Positions 15,265-23,221 of a stretch of 23,460 bases of DNA are shown here, one piece after another (the first letter of the stretch is position 1; each line of letters begins with the position of its first letter). Both the position numbers and the translations under genes were made by a program. The stretch covers positions 132,622-156,081 of the forward strand of contig PBJS01000003.1 in NCBI GenBank assembly GCA_002721165.1. The letters run 5' to 3'. The notes beneath the pieces were generated by a model, which was given only the letters and a program-made list of their open reading frames with translations, had not been told where the DNA came from and ran no database searches. Source of the DNA: Legionellales bacterium (lineage in GTDB: Bacteria > Pseudomonadota > Gammaproteobacteria > Eutrophobiales > Eutrophobiaceae).

Positions 15265-18237
15265 TTAAGCAGTTGCTGCCATTTCAACTGCTTCATCAAC
15301 ATCAACAGATACAAGACGAGAAACACCTGCTTCATGCATTGTTACTCCTAGTAGTTGATTAGCTATCTCCATAGTTATTTTATTGTGCGTAATAAAGACA
15401 AACTGAACATCATTTGACATCGATTTTACTAGGTTGCAAAAACGGCCAACATTATGATCATCAAGAGGGGCATCAACTTCATCGAGTATACAAAAAGGAG
15501 CTGGGTTTAATTTAAATATAGCAAAAACTAGTGCAACGGCAGTCAAAGCTTTTTCCCCACCAGACAACAGATGTATATTAGTATTTTTCTTTCCAGGTGG
15601 TTGAGCCATTATTGATACTCCAGTACTCAACAACTCATCACCCGTTAATTGAAGATACGCATGACCGCCGCCAAATAATTTCGGAAACATATCTTTAATA
15701 TTTCGATTGAGCTCATCAAAAGTTTCTTTAAATCGAGTACGAGATTCTCTATCAATTTTTCTTATTGCATTCTCAAGAGTATTCAAAGCATCTACTAAAT
15801 CTTTGTATTGAGTATCGAGATAAGTTTTTCTTTCAGAGTTTTGATTAAATTCATCAATAGCAGCAAGATTTATTGGGCCTAGGCGTTGAACTTTTCTATC
15901 AACGCTCTCAAGTTTATTTTTCCAATCATTCTGATTTGCAGTTTCTTCAATTGATTTAAGCAGGTTCTTCGCTGATTCTTTCAGCTGAGATAATTGTTCT
16001 TCAACTGTTTCAATTTTTACCTGGCAACTGTTAACGTCTAAACGTGCTTTTTCTAAATTAGCTCTTAACCCTTCTAGCTTTTGTTCGTATTTATGTCGCT
16101 CTTGTTCAGAGTCTCTTATTTTTAATTCTATAGACTCAACACTAGTACGTGCATCCTTGAGTTTATTTTCTGCCTGTATCTTACTTTTTAGTAATTTGTC
16201 AATTTTAATTTGTATATCTTTTATCGGAGTTTTTGTGTCAGATAGTCCTTGCTCAAATTCAGATATATGCTGCTTAAGATTATTAAGTTGCACATTATTT
16301 CTTTCTATTACTTCTTTAAATGATGAGCGACGTGAACTTTTTGATGCAAGTATTTCTCTCAACGATGAAATACTATCTTGTTGTTTTGTCAATTGCGATT
16401 GATGTTCATTTAAAATTAATTCACTTTCTTCCAAATTATCTTCTGTTTTTGCTAATTCGGATTCAAGTGATTTAATTTCACTGCTGCTTTCATCAATTTC
16501 CTTTCTTAAACGTTCAATTTCTTCTTCTCGATATAATATACTTTCATTTTCATCTGCAATATTATTTACAACAACCCAATCTTTATTCAGCCATACTCCT
16601 TGTTTTGTAACAACGCTTTCCTCGCCACTTAGTTTTGACAATATTTTTGAAGCATCACTTAATGAATTTGCTATAAATATATTTTCCAGAAAAAACGGAG
16701 TACGGACAGTTGTCTTAATTTGATCCAAAAGTCTTGGATATTTCTCACTTTTTGTTAATGGTAAATTCTCAGTTTTAGATGCATTTATTAAACCAAAACT
16801 ACCTGGTGCATCTTCAAGTTTATCTAAATAATTTTCAACGGAATCGACACATCGATGATGAAGGCGTGTGCTTAATACTGTCTCCAATGCAGATCTCCAT
16901 TTCGAATCGATTTTGATTAACTGGGAAAGGCGAGAATTTTTATTAAGATTATTTTCTTTTAGCCACTCATTCAATTCTTGATCTTCGTCAACCACAGAGT
17001 TTCTTAGTGTTTCCAATGAGGATAATTGACCATTGAGACGTTGATAATCTTGTCGTACAGTATCAAGCTCAGTTAGTAATTCTTTTGTTTTATCACGGTA
17101 TTTTTTTACATCATTTTGCTTGGTTACGAAAAGCTCATGCGCTTTTTTACTATCGTTTCTATGATCATTTAATTCTGGCTCTAATTTTGTTAATTCTTTA
17201 TGTAATTCTTCATATTCTGCCTGATCTAATTCTTGTTGTTTCTGTATCTCATCATAAGTACCCCGTGCTTTTACTAATTCAACTTCTGTATTAGTAATTT
17301 TTTCTCGTTCATGCTTTAAACTTTGTTCATGTTGCGATATATCACTACCAACTTGATAAAAGTTTGATTGCATAACATTAAAATTTTCATTAGCTACAGA
17401 TAAATTATCACGCAAACTTTCGATTGCTGCTTCTTTTGAACGAACTTTCGTAACTACAGATTCGACAGCATTTTCTTTATCAGATGTATTATTTTTTAGA
17501 TGATTGATTTCCTGATTAAGATCTCGCCAATTCAATGCAAGTAACTCAGAATTTAATCTACGGTACTCGTTTTTAAGTTTTTTATATCGTTCTGCACCCT
17601 TTGCCTGACGATCTAAATGATTTAGTTGTTTTTCAAGCTCATTACGAAGATCGTTAAGCCGATCCAAGTTTTCTTTGGTATGCTTAATTCTATTTTCCGT
17701 TTCTCGACGCCTTTCACGATATTTTGAAATTCCGGCAGCTTCTTCAATGAATACCCTTAATTCTTCAGGCTTAGCCTCAATTAATCTTGAAATCATACCT
17801 TGTTCTATAATCGCATAACTACGTGGACCTAATCCTGTGCCAAGGAATATCGCTGTTATATCGCGTCTTCGACATCGTGTGCCATTTAGGTAGTAGGTTG
17901 AAACAGAATCCCGATTAATCTGTCGCTTAATAGATATTTCGTTATAGCTAGCATATTGCCCGCCAATTTTATTCTCAGTGTTGTCAAAAACTAATTCAAC
18001 TGAAGCCATTCCAACAGGCTGGCGAGCACTAGAACCACTAAAAATAACATCAGTTAGAGAATCTCCTCTTAGGTGCTTTGCTGAGCTTTCGCCCATCACC
18101 CAAGTAACTGCATCGATTATATTAGACTTACCACAACCGTTGGGTCCAACGATTCCAACAAGACTACTGGGGACAATGAGATTGGTAGGGTCTACAAATG
18201 ATTTAAAACCAGAAAGTTTTATATTACATAGACGCAT
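15265..18237 (-). CDS. smc: Chromosome partition protein SMC (short-armed)
   Basis: SMC is the condensin ATPase that extrudes and organises the chromosome with ScpA and ScpB. The start is set at ATG 18237 (MRLCNIKLSGFKSFVDPT), the usual SMC N-terminus; the open frame continues 18 codons further only to a TTG at 18291. With this start the protein has 990 residues. Head motifs are complete: Walker A GPNGCGKSN (31-39), signature LSGGEK (891-896) and Walker B CILDEVDAPLDD (D919, E920). A hinge domain is recognisable at about 420-570 (LNEWLKENNL onward). Both coiled-coil arms are shorter than in the usual 1150-1190-residue bacterial SMC, about 240 residues before the hinge and 220 after. The loss is balanced, so the arms can still pair. 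scpA and scpB are not in the window. Confidence 0.96.
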   Translation of the reverse strand: MRLCNIKLSGFKSFVDPTNLIVPSSLVGIVGPNGCGKSNIIDAVTWVMGESSAKHLRGDSLTDVIFSGSSARQPVGMASVELVFDNTENKIGGQYASYNEISIKRQINRDSVSTYYLNGTRCRRRDITAIFLGTGLGPRSYAIIEQGMISRLIEAKPEELRVFIEEAAGISKYRERRRETENRIKHTKENLDRLNDLRNELEKQLNHLDRQAKGAERYKKLKNEYRRLNSELLALNWRDLNQEINHLKNNTSDKENAVESVVTKVRSKEAAIESLRDNLSVANENFNVMQSNFYQVGSDISQHEQSLKHEREKITNTEVELVKARGTYDEIQKQQELDQAEYEELHKELTKLEPELNDHRNDSKKAHELFVTKQNDVKKYRDKTKELLTELDTVRQDYQRLNGQLSSLETLRNSVVDEDQELNEWLKENNLNKNSRLSQLIKIDSKWRSALETVLSTRLHHRCVDSVENYLDKLEDAPGSFGLINASKTENLPLTKSEKYPRLLDQIKTTVRTPFFLENIFIANSLSDASKILSKLSGEESVVTKQGVWLNKDWVVVNNIADENESILYREEEIERLRKEIDESSSEIKSLESELAKTEDNLEESELILNEHQSQLTKQQDSISSLREILASKSSRRSSFKEVIERNNVQLNNLKQHISEFEQGLSDTKTPIKDIQIKIDKLLKSKIQAENKLKDARTSVESIELKIRDSEQERHKYEQKLEGLRANLEKARLDVNSCQVKIETVEEQLSQLKESAKNLLKSIEETANQNDWKNKLESVDRKVQRLGPINLAAIDEFNQNSERKTYLDTQYKDLVDALNTLENAIRKIDRESRTRFKETFDELNRNIKDMFPKLFGGGHAYLQLTGDELLSTGVSIMAQPPGKKNTNIHLLSGGEKALTAVALVFAIFKLNPAPFCILDEVDAPLDDHNVGRFCNLVKSMSNDVQFVFITHNKITMEIANQLLGVTMHEAGVSRLVSVDVDEAVEMAATA

Positions 18238-18393
18238 GGTGCGATACGATACTAGAGTTCTAGCCCCCTGTCCAAGCTTATAGAATACCAATAATTTACA
18301 TTAAAAATTTTTGTTAAAGTATTATATTTAATATATTTTTAAAATAATATTTATCAGAAAATTTAAATCTTATTTCGCCGGCTACTTGCCCGC

Positions 18394-18399
18394 TATAAT
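18394..18399 (+). promoter_or_regulatory. Candidate -10 element for queF
   Basis: A perfect TATAAT lies 36 nt before the queF ATG, but no good -35 hexamer is found 16-18 nt upstream and there is no extended TGn. The 198-nt gap (18238-18435) is shared with the divergent smc. It contains several A/T-rich boxes on both strands but nothing else I can assign. Confidence 0.35.
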
Positions 18400-18435
18400 A
18401 TAGATTCATTCTTAAAAAAACAAAGAGAAAATAAA

Positions 18436-18819
18436 ATGTCGAAACAAGCTGTGAAAACCTTAGAAACATTCCCAAACCCAAACCCGGAGCGTGACTATAC
18501 AATAAACTTTGAAATCCCTGAGTTTAGTTGCTTGTGTCCAAAAACTGGGCAGCCTGATTTCGCTGTGCTAGAAATTGAATATATTCCTGATAATTTGTGT
18601 GTCGAGTTAAAATCACTGAAACTCTATATTTGGTCATACCGCGATCATGGAGCTTTCCACGAAGCTGTTACAAATAAAATTCTTGACGATTTGGTAGCTA
18701 CTATTTCCCCTAGATTTATGAATATTTCTGCGGATTTTAATGTACGTGGAGGTATTCATACCAATGTTACTGCTGAATATATTATGAGCGGATGGTCTTC
18801 GAATACAGAAAATAGTTAA
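18436..18819 (+). CDS. queF: NADPH-dependent preQ0 reductase QueF, short (unimodular) type
   Basis: QueF reduces 7-cyano-7-deazaguanine (preQ0) to preQ1, the base that is then inserted into tRNA to form queuosine. The 127-residue product is a single T-fold domain. The catalytic cysteine is C34 in SCLCPKTGQPDF, with D41 as the proton-transfer aspartate (the same 7-residue spacing as Cys55/Asp62 of the B. subtilis enzyme). The NADPH-binding QueF motif appears as ELKSLKLY, followed by the substrate-binding DHGAFHE. This is the YkvM-like form. E. coli and many other gammaproteobacteria carry the ~280-residue bimodular form, so the short form is of some note. The ribosome-binding site is a weak AGAGAAAA. 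Other queuosine genes are not in the window. Confidence 0.94.
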   Translation: MSKQAVKTLETFPNPNPERDYTINFEIPEFSCLCPKTGQPDFAVLEIEYIPDNLCVELKSLKLYIWSYRDHGAFHEAVTNKILDDLVATISPRFMNISADFNVRGGIHTNVTAEYIMSGWSSNTENS

Positions 18820-18829
18820 TGAAATATGA

Positions 18830-18850
18830 CTGAGTTCAGCTCAGCTTTTA
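18830..18850 (+). terminator. Weak candidate terminator after queF
   Basis: CTGAG (18830-18834), a 5-nt loop and CTCAG (18840-18844) form a perfect 5-bp stem followed by CTTTTA. It sits 11 nt after the queF stop. The stem is short and the T-tract only four long, so termination would be inefficient. Confidence 0.35.
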
Positions 18851-18950
18851 ATTATTTACTATCAGGATTTACGTTAATTTTTAAGCCTAAAATTCATCAT
18901 AATCCATTAGCCAAGCTATTAAACATTTCACTATAAAAATAAATCCAATA

Positions 18951-18979
18951 TTGCTCATTTTCTATCTTTCTGGTATACA
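18951..18979 (+). promoter_or_regulatory. Candidate sigma-70 promoter for dksA (extended -10)
   Basis: TTGCTC (18951-18956), a 17-nt spacer and TATACA (18974-18979) preceded by TGG form a promoter with an extended -10. It ends 33 nt before the dksA ATG. Spacing and the TGn element make it one of the better promoter matches in the window. Confidence 0.6.
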
Positions 18980-19012
18980 GGTCCGCTGTTTTTATTCATA
19001 GAAGGGACACTG

Positions 19013-19825
19013 ATGGCTGCCAAAAAGAAAGCTAGCAAGAAGAAAGTAGCGAAGAAGAAAGTAGCGAAGAAGAAAGTAGCGAAGAAGAAAGTAGCGAAGA
19101 AGAAAGTAGCGGCTAAGAAGAAAGTTGCGAAGAAGAAGGTAGCGGCTAAGAAGAAAGTTGCGAAGAAGAAAGCTAGCAAAAAGAAAGTTGCGAAGAAGAA
19201 AGCTAGCAAAAAGAAAGTTGCGAAGAAGAAAGCTAGCAAAAAGAAAGTTGCGAAGAAGAAAGTAGCGAAGAAGAAAGTAGCGAAGAAGAAAGTAGCGGCT
19301 AAGAAGAAAGTTTCAACAAAGAAAAAAGACGAAAAAGAAAAAGTAATAGTTAAAAAAAATGTCGCAAGAATAATTAAGAAAAAACGGTCTGCTATTGAAA
19401 AACCTGAATTTAAACCATATCAAAGAAAGCACTCTGAAGCTTATATGAGTAAAAAACAAATTGCTCATTTTCGACAAATTTTATCAACCTGGAGAACCCA
19501 ACTACAGGAAGAAGTTGAAAGAACAATCTCTCACATGCAGGAAGATGCAAGTAATTTTCCAGATCCAGCTGATCGTGCAACTCAAGAAGAAGAATTTGGA
19601 CTTGAATTAAGAACGCGTGATCGTGAAAGAAAATTATTACGAAAAATTAATGAAGCAATACAACGTATAGATGATGGTACATTTGGTTATTGCGAGGAAA
19701 CTGGTGACGAAATTGGAATTAAACGTCTTGAAGCAAGGCCAGTTGCGACGCTTTGCCTTGAAGCACAAGAGAGACATGAGTTAAAAGAAAAACAATTTCG
19801 CGACACTATTCATTCTGATCGTTGA
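19013..19825 (+). CDS. dksA: DksA-like RNA polymerase-binding factor with lysine-rich repeat extension
   Basis: DksA binds the RNA polymerase secondary channel and, with ppGpp, adjusts initiation at rRNA and amino-acid promoters. The 270-residue product has two parts. Residues 4-101 are 19 near-perfect pentads (KKKVA or KKKAS), a strongly basic tail likely to contact nucleic acid. Residues ~135-270 are the DksA domain: a coiled coil with the tip motif DPADRA (D184 and D187, equivalent to E. coli D71 and D74), then the finger region. Only two of the four zinc cysteines remain (C227 and C248; T230 and A251 replace the others), and the following helix ERHELKEKQF is kept. The CxxT/CxxA pattern resembles zinc-independent DksA2-type proteins. 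A strong AAGGGA ribosome-binding site precedes the ATG. Long lysine/alanine-rich DksA N-termini are known in some other gammaproteobacteria such as xanthomonads. Confidence 0.92.
   Translation: MAAKKKASKKKVAKKKVAKKKVAKKKVAKKKVAAKKKVAKKKVAAKKKVAKKKASKKKVAKKKASKKKVAKKKASKKKVAKKKVAKKKVAKKKVAAKKKVSTKKKDEKEKVIVKKNVARIIKKKRSAIEKPEFKPYQRKHSEAYMSKKQIAHFRQILSTWRTQLQEEVERTISHMQEDASNFPDPADRATQEEEFGLELRTRDRERKLLRKINEAIQRIDDGTFGYCEETGDEIGIKRLEARPVATLCLEAQERHELKEKQFRDTIHSDR
19022..19315 (+). repeat. 15-bp tandem coding repeat (19 pentapeptide units)
   Basis: The DNA is a tandem array of 15-bp units of the form aagaagaaagtagcg, with variants gttgcg and gctagc in the last two codons; three units have an extra gct (Ala) codon. 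It encodes KKKVA x15, KKKAS x4 counting variants, ending KKKVS. Unit length is a multiple of three, so gain or loss of units changes tail length but not frame. The strand is extremely purine-rich here. Confidence 0.9.
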
Positions 19826-19851
19826 ATATAAATATAGAAAAATTATAATAT

Positions 19852-20412
19852 TTATATAGAATTTTTTAATCTTTCGCTATCCCATAAAACCTCTTTATTA
19901 CCATCCTTTTGATTAAGTGTTCTAGCAAACACAAAAAGTAAATCTGATAGACGATTTATATAGGATATAGTTTCAGTATTTAATGATTCATTTTGAGCTA
20001 ACCTAACAAGAGTACGCTCAGAACGTCGGCAAACAGTTCTTGCTACATGACAAATTGATGCCGGTAATGACCCTCCTGGTAGAACAAATTCTTTAAGCGC
20101 CGGTAAGTCAGAATTGAAATTATCGATAAGCTCTTCTAATTTTTCTATTGATTCCGGAGAAATTAGTGCGTTTCCTGGAATTGCTAATTCAGCGCCAATA
20201 TCAAATAACCTATGTTGTATATTTAATAGATAACTAGATATATTATTAGGAATATCATCTGCTCTGAGTAGTCCAATAATACTATTTAATTCATCAATAT
20301 CACCCATAGCTTCAATACGAGTATCAGACTTGTTAACTCGTTTATGATTGGATAACTCAGTAGTGCCGTTATCACCCGTGCGTGTATAAATTTTAGTAAG
20401 GCGATTAGACAT
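19852..20412 (-). CDS. PduO-type corrinoid adenosyltransferase
   Basis: ATP:cob(I)alamin adenosyltransferase attaches the 5'-deoxyadenosyl group from ATP to reduced cobalamin, making coenzyme B12 from salvaged corrinoids. The 186-residue product has the PduO/MMAB-family motifs in order: YTRTGDNGTT (about 9-18), the EAMGDIDELNSIIGLLR helix, VLPGGSLPASICHVARTVCRRSER (quoted in part: CHVARTVCRRSER, the ATP and cobalamin-site arginines) and YINRLSDLLFVFAR. It starts 26 nt after the DUF6580 gene and is the third gene downstream of the cobalamin riboswitch. This fits an uptake-then-adenosylation unit. No cobalamin-dependent enzyme is in the window. The gene ends 26 nt from the convergent dksA with no hairpin between them. 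Confidence 0.94.
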   Translation of the reverse strand: MSNRLTKIYTRTGDNGTTELSNHKRVNKSDTRIEAMGDIDELNSIIGLLRADDIPNNISSYLLNIQHRLFDIGAELAIPGNALISPESIEKLEELIDNFNSDLPALKEFVLPGGSLPASICHVARTVCRRSERTLVRLAQNESLNTETISYINRLSDLLFVFARTLNQKDGNKEVLWDSERLKNSI

Positions 20413-20438
20413 TGGTCAGATTAAAAAACTAAATCTTT

Positions 20439-20960
20439 TTAAACTTGTGAAGTTTTTCTTCCTAAACATTGTGACGAAATATAATATCCGCCAAACAAAA
20501 CAGAGGTATAAAATAATTCACTAATTAGTGAATTACCATAAAATGGAATTGCCATTACAAAGCACTCAATTAAACCAGCGAGATTTACCTGATAAAGCGT
20601 ACCTGATAGCCAAACACCTAAATTAGTAAAAACAAAAAACTGGCTAGCAGAAACTAGTGCTGCACCACCAAGCCTGTACGGGGTTTGTTTATTTTTAAGA
20701 AAAGTTTTACCTATCATTACTGAAACTACAAAGGATAAATATACAGTCATCATTGATATTGGATTATAAAAACCAAGAATAAAATCACTAATTAATAAAG
20801 CAAAAATCGGTATCAACCAAGATCTTTTCAAACAGAAATAACAGCCAGAAAATAAACCAATCGCACCAATAGGTGAAAAATTTGGTGGGTGAGGAACTAA
20901 TCTCAATGCCACGGCAAAAACGATTAAACCAAGAATAATTATATTTTTATCTATTTTCAT
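20439..20960 (-). CDS. DUF6580 family integral membrane protein, possible cobalamin transporter component
   Basis: This is a 173-residue protein with five or six predicted membrane segments: about 7-20, 30-44, 48-64, 67-88, 98-120 and 130-160. The conserved block RLVPHPPNFSPIGAIGLFSG near residue 20 is typical of DUF6580 proteins, whose size and fold outline resemble S-components of ECF vitamin transporters. No ATPase or periplasmic binding-protein gene accompanies it. It lies 40 nt after the btuB-like gene and 26 nt before the adenosyltransferase, under the same cobalamin riboswitch. The inference is that it moves cobalamin or a precursor across the inner membrane, comparable in role to solitary BtuM proteins. 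Cysteines C40 and C43 fall in or near a membrane segment; BtuM uses a membrane cysteine to bind cobalt, but equivalence is unproven. Confidence 0.75.
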   Translation of the reverse strand: MKIDKNIIILGLIVFAVALRLVPHPPNFSPIGAIGLFSGCYFCLKRSWLIPIFALLISDFILGFYNPISMMTVYLSFVVSVMIGKTFLKNKQTPYRLGGAALVSASQFFVFTNLGVWLSGTLYQVNLAGLIECFVMAIPFYGNSLISELFYTSVLFGGYYISSQCLGRKTSQV

Positions 20961-21000
20961 AAGCTCATTTAGTACAATTTATCTAATATCATAATGACTT

Positions 21001-23091
21001 TTAGTCAAATTTATACCGTATTGTAAACGAAAAATTTCTTTCTGGCATGGGTTGTGCGTTAAATCGTGTATGCGCGGCATCAAAAAGTAGGCTATTAGTC
21101 GTTCCTGTCTCGAAATACTCCTTATTCAATAGATTATTCACAGAAAAATCTATATCAAAATTATCATATTCGTAGGTCATTTTCATATCCACAGTTGAGT
21201 GTGAAGGGATTTTTGCGAAAAAGGTATTATCCTGGTCATTGTCGAAAAATTTATCGCCAACATAATTCCAGGTTGCTGATAAATTCATATTTTTAAAAAT
21301 ATTATAATAAGCAGTCAAACTACCCGAGTGTTTAGATACAAGTGGAATATCATTACCTTTATTTGCGCCATCATCAAAAGTAGCCTCTGTTAAAGAATAA
21401 TTTAATCTTGTTGATATTCTATTATTTGGTCTATATAAAATACTATACTCTAGCCCTTTTCTTTCTATAGGGTCACTATTTCTATTGATTGAACGTGCTG
21501 GGTCAAAATCAATTTGATTTGTAATTTTCATCAAATAAAGACTGAGTGAAGTATCAAAATATTTTTTTGAGTATGTAACCCCAGAATCAATATATCTACC
21601 CCTCTGTGGTTTAATGTTAGAGAAACTCTTTGCAAATGTTACTTCTGCTAATTGATTGAAATCATCATTATTTGCAAAACGCATACTCTGCCCAACAGTC
21701 ATATGGCCAGCAATATTTTGATTAAATTGATGCTTAATACCAAGATTAGTCATATACCCATTGTCAGACTTATTAAGTGATGCTCTTTGATTGCTAGCAA
21801 ATCCAAAATTTAACGTAGCAGTTGGATCAAACTGGTCAAAAGCATCAATATCTGCATATTGTACTCGTGCCCCTGCTTGAAAAGATGTTTGTGGCGTTAT
21901 CTTGAAAAAATCATTTAAGTAAAATGAATAATTTTCCTGTTCAATATCTATTCTATGCTGTGCTTGTGCTATATCATGATTAGTATCAGCTGCAGTCCTA
22001 TTTTCAATATCCAAATTATATTGATAATGATAAAAATCAAAACCTAAATCAATATTATGTGTAGTTTTAAATAAATCAAATTTCATTTTTAATTGGGGAG
22101 AGAAATATAGATTTGCATGAGTTGTAGTACGAAACTCCTGATTATTCTTTAAAAATATATCAGTTTCTTTCGTTTTATATCCTGCATCAGCTATCAACTC
22201 TATATTTTCGTCAAAGGAATGAATAAGGCCTAAAGTAAAAAAACTAGCATCTTCAATAGCAAAATCAAACGCATCATCCGAACCTTTCCTATCAGATGAA
22301 AACTCATCTACACCTGTCACAAAATTTACTGATCTATCGCCAGGTAGTCTTAAATTTTGCTCAGAAAAACCAAATTTTAAAAATAATTCCGTGTTGCTGA
22401 AAAAATAATTCAGATTTGTAGATAATGATTGCTGTTCTAGTTTGTTATTGATTCTATAGCCGTCAGAATGAATAAGATTTCCAAATAAATTAAATGAAAT
22501 TTTCTCATTACTGTATTCTGCTGCTAAATCTGTGGTAACAGAATCATAGGAGCCGACTGTTTGTTCAATCAAATATTTTTTAGTTTTGTATGGCGCTAAC
22601 TTGGTAATTATATTAATTACACCACCCACTGCCCCATCACCATAAAGCACTCCACCAGCACTTTTAATAACCTCTATTCTCTCAATATTTTTCATTGGAA
22701 TCGCGCTGAAATTTACTGAGGATTGATCATTATCATTTAACCGTTTCCCATCTAATAAAATTAGTGTATTTTCGACACCCCTTGCCCCAAACCCACGTAT
22801 ATCAATATTACTTCTGACAGCATGATTACCAAATTGACTAATTTTCTGAATACCTGGTTGAAGTGAGAGTAATTCGGGAATTGTTTTTGCTGGACTTAGA
22901 TTAATATCTTCTGCAGTTATTATAGAAATATTTAATGGTAAATCTGTAATATTATTTTGATCGAGTCTTGTCCCATTTACAATCAAACGATCAAGTTCAT
23001 TTATACTATCAGCAAATATATTAGACGAACTAATACTTATAACTAACAAAAAAATATATTTATTTTTTAAAGCAAAAAAGAATTTAGACAT
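21001..23091 (-). CDS. btuB: TonB-dependent outer-membrane receptor, BtuB-like (cobalamin)
   Basis: Outer-membrane beta-barrel receptor for TonB-energised uptake. The start is set at ATG 23091, with GGTG 6 nt upstream; a GTG three codons earlier (23100) is possible but would overlap that ribosome-binding site. The 696-residue product has a signal peptide ending near IFADS and a TonB-box-like LDRLIVNGTR. The plug domain contains IRGFGARGVENTLILLDG and an IERIEVIKSAGGVLYGDGAVGGVINII segment (key residues GGVLYGDGAVGGVINI). A 22-strand-type barrel follows, ending SFTIRYKFD. The last residue is Asp rather than the usual terminal aromatic. The substrate is assigned from the cobalamin riboswitch upstream and the adenosyltransferase downstream, not from the receptor sequence itself. 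Confidence 0.88.
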   Translation of the reverse strand: MSKFFFALKNKYIFLLVISISSSNIFADSINELDRLIVNGTRLDQNNITDLPLNISIITAEDINLSPAKTIPELLSLQPGIQKISQFGNHAVRSNIDIRGFGARGVENTLILLDGKRLNDNDQSSVNFSAIPMKNIERIEVIKSAGGVLYGDGAVGGVINIITKLAPYKTKKYLIEQTVGSYDSVTTDLAAEYSNEKISFNLFGNLIHSDGYRINNKLEQQSLSTNLNYFFSNTELFLKFGFSEQNLRLPGDRSVNFVTGVDEFSSDRKGSDDAFDFAIEDASFFTLGLIHSFDENIELIADAGYKTKETDIFLKNNQEFRTTTHANLYFSPQLKMKFDLFKTTHNIDLGFDFYHYQYNLDIENRTAADTNHDIAQAQHRIDIEQENYSFYLNDFFKITPQTSFQAGARVQYADIDAFDQFDPTATLNFGFASNQRASLNKSDNGYMTNLGIKHQFNQNIAGHMTVGQSMRFANNDDFNQLAEVTFAKSFSNIKPQRGRYIDSGVTYSKKYFDTSLSLYLMKITNQIDFDPARSINRNSDPIERKGLEYSILYRPNNRISTRLNYSLTEATFDDGANKGNDIPLVSKHSGSLTAYYNIFKNMNLSATWNYVGDKFFDNDQDNTFFAKIPSHSTVDMKMTYEYDNFDIDFSVNNLLNKEYFETGTTNSLLFDAAHTRFNAQPMPERNFSFTIRYKFD

Positions 23092-23150
23092 ATTATGCAC
23101 CCGCCGTACAAGTTTATAATTGTTTGTATTTAGTGCGGATTAATATGACA

Positions 23151-23174
23151 TCACTGATACAGTGAATACTGTAT
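23151..23174 (-). promoter_or_regulatory. Two overlapping, mutually exclusive hairpins in the btuB leader
   Basis: Within 24 nt are two perfect inverted repeats. ATACAGT / ACTGTAT (7-bp stem, 4-nt loop) covers 23157-23174, and TCACTG / CAGTGA (6-bp stem, 3-nt loop) covers 23151-23165. They share the central ACTG, so only one can form in an RNA molecule. They lie between the riboswitch kissing hairpin and the btuB start, 60 nt before the ATG. They may be part of the expression platform or a protein-binding palindrome. Confidence 0.4.
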
Positions 23175-23194
23175 ACAAGTTTATTGATATCATT

Positions 23195-23207
23195 CTGCCA
23201 CCCGCAG
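23195..23207 (-). promoter_or_regulatory. Riboswitch P13/L13-type kissing hairpin
   Basis: CTGC-GGGTG-GCAG forms a small hairpin just after the aptamer. Its TGCGGG (23201-23206, minus strand) is exactly complementary to CCCGCA at 23341-23346 in the aptamer's J/L5 region. A pairing of this kind (L5-L13) couples ligand binding to expression in cobalamin riboswitches such as E. coli btuB. The GCGGGTG heptamer recurs at the btuB ribosome-binding site (23099-23105). Confidence 0.6.
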
Positions 23208-23221
23208 TATAATTTTTTTTT

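Noticed and set aside
18238..18291. Upstream TTG start adding 18 residues to SMC
   Set aside because: The MRLCNIKLSGFKSF N-terminus at 18237 matches the conserved SMC start. The extra residues match nothing and the TTG lacks a ribosome-binding site.
18314..18502. Minus-strand frame of 62 codons across the smc-queF gap
   Set aside because: It overlaps the start of queF and its promoter region, has no ribosome-binding site, and reads as low-complexity A/T-derived sequence.
18820..19012. Search for tRNA or small RNA genes in the queF-dksA gap and other gaps
   Set aside because: No cloverleaf or T-loop sequence is seen. The gap is explained by a weak terminator and the dksA promoter.
18955..19239. 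Open frame of 94 codons on the minus strand rich in Phe, Ala and Thr (repeating AFFFATFF)
   Set aside because: It is the exact complement of the lysine-rich dksA repeat, and its regular composition follows from the 15-bp unit. It has no ribosome-binding site of its own.
19022..19315. Regular tandem repeats considered as a CRISPR array
   Set aside because: The units are contiguous, in frame, have no unique spacers and encode a protein segment fused to the DksA domain.
23157..23174. Palindrome in the btuB leader considered as a LexA box
   Set aside because: The half-sites read ACAG...CTGT, whereas the LexA consensus needs CTGT-N8-ACAG.
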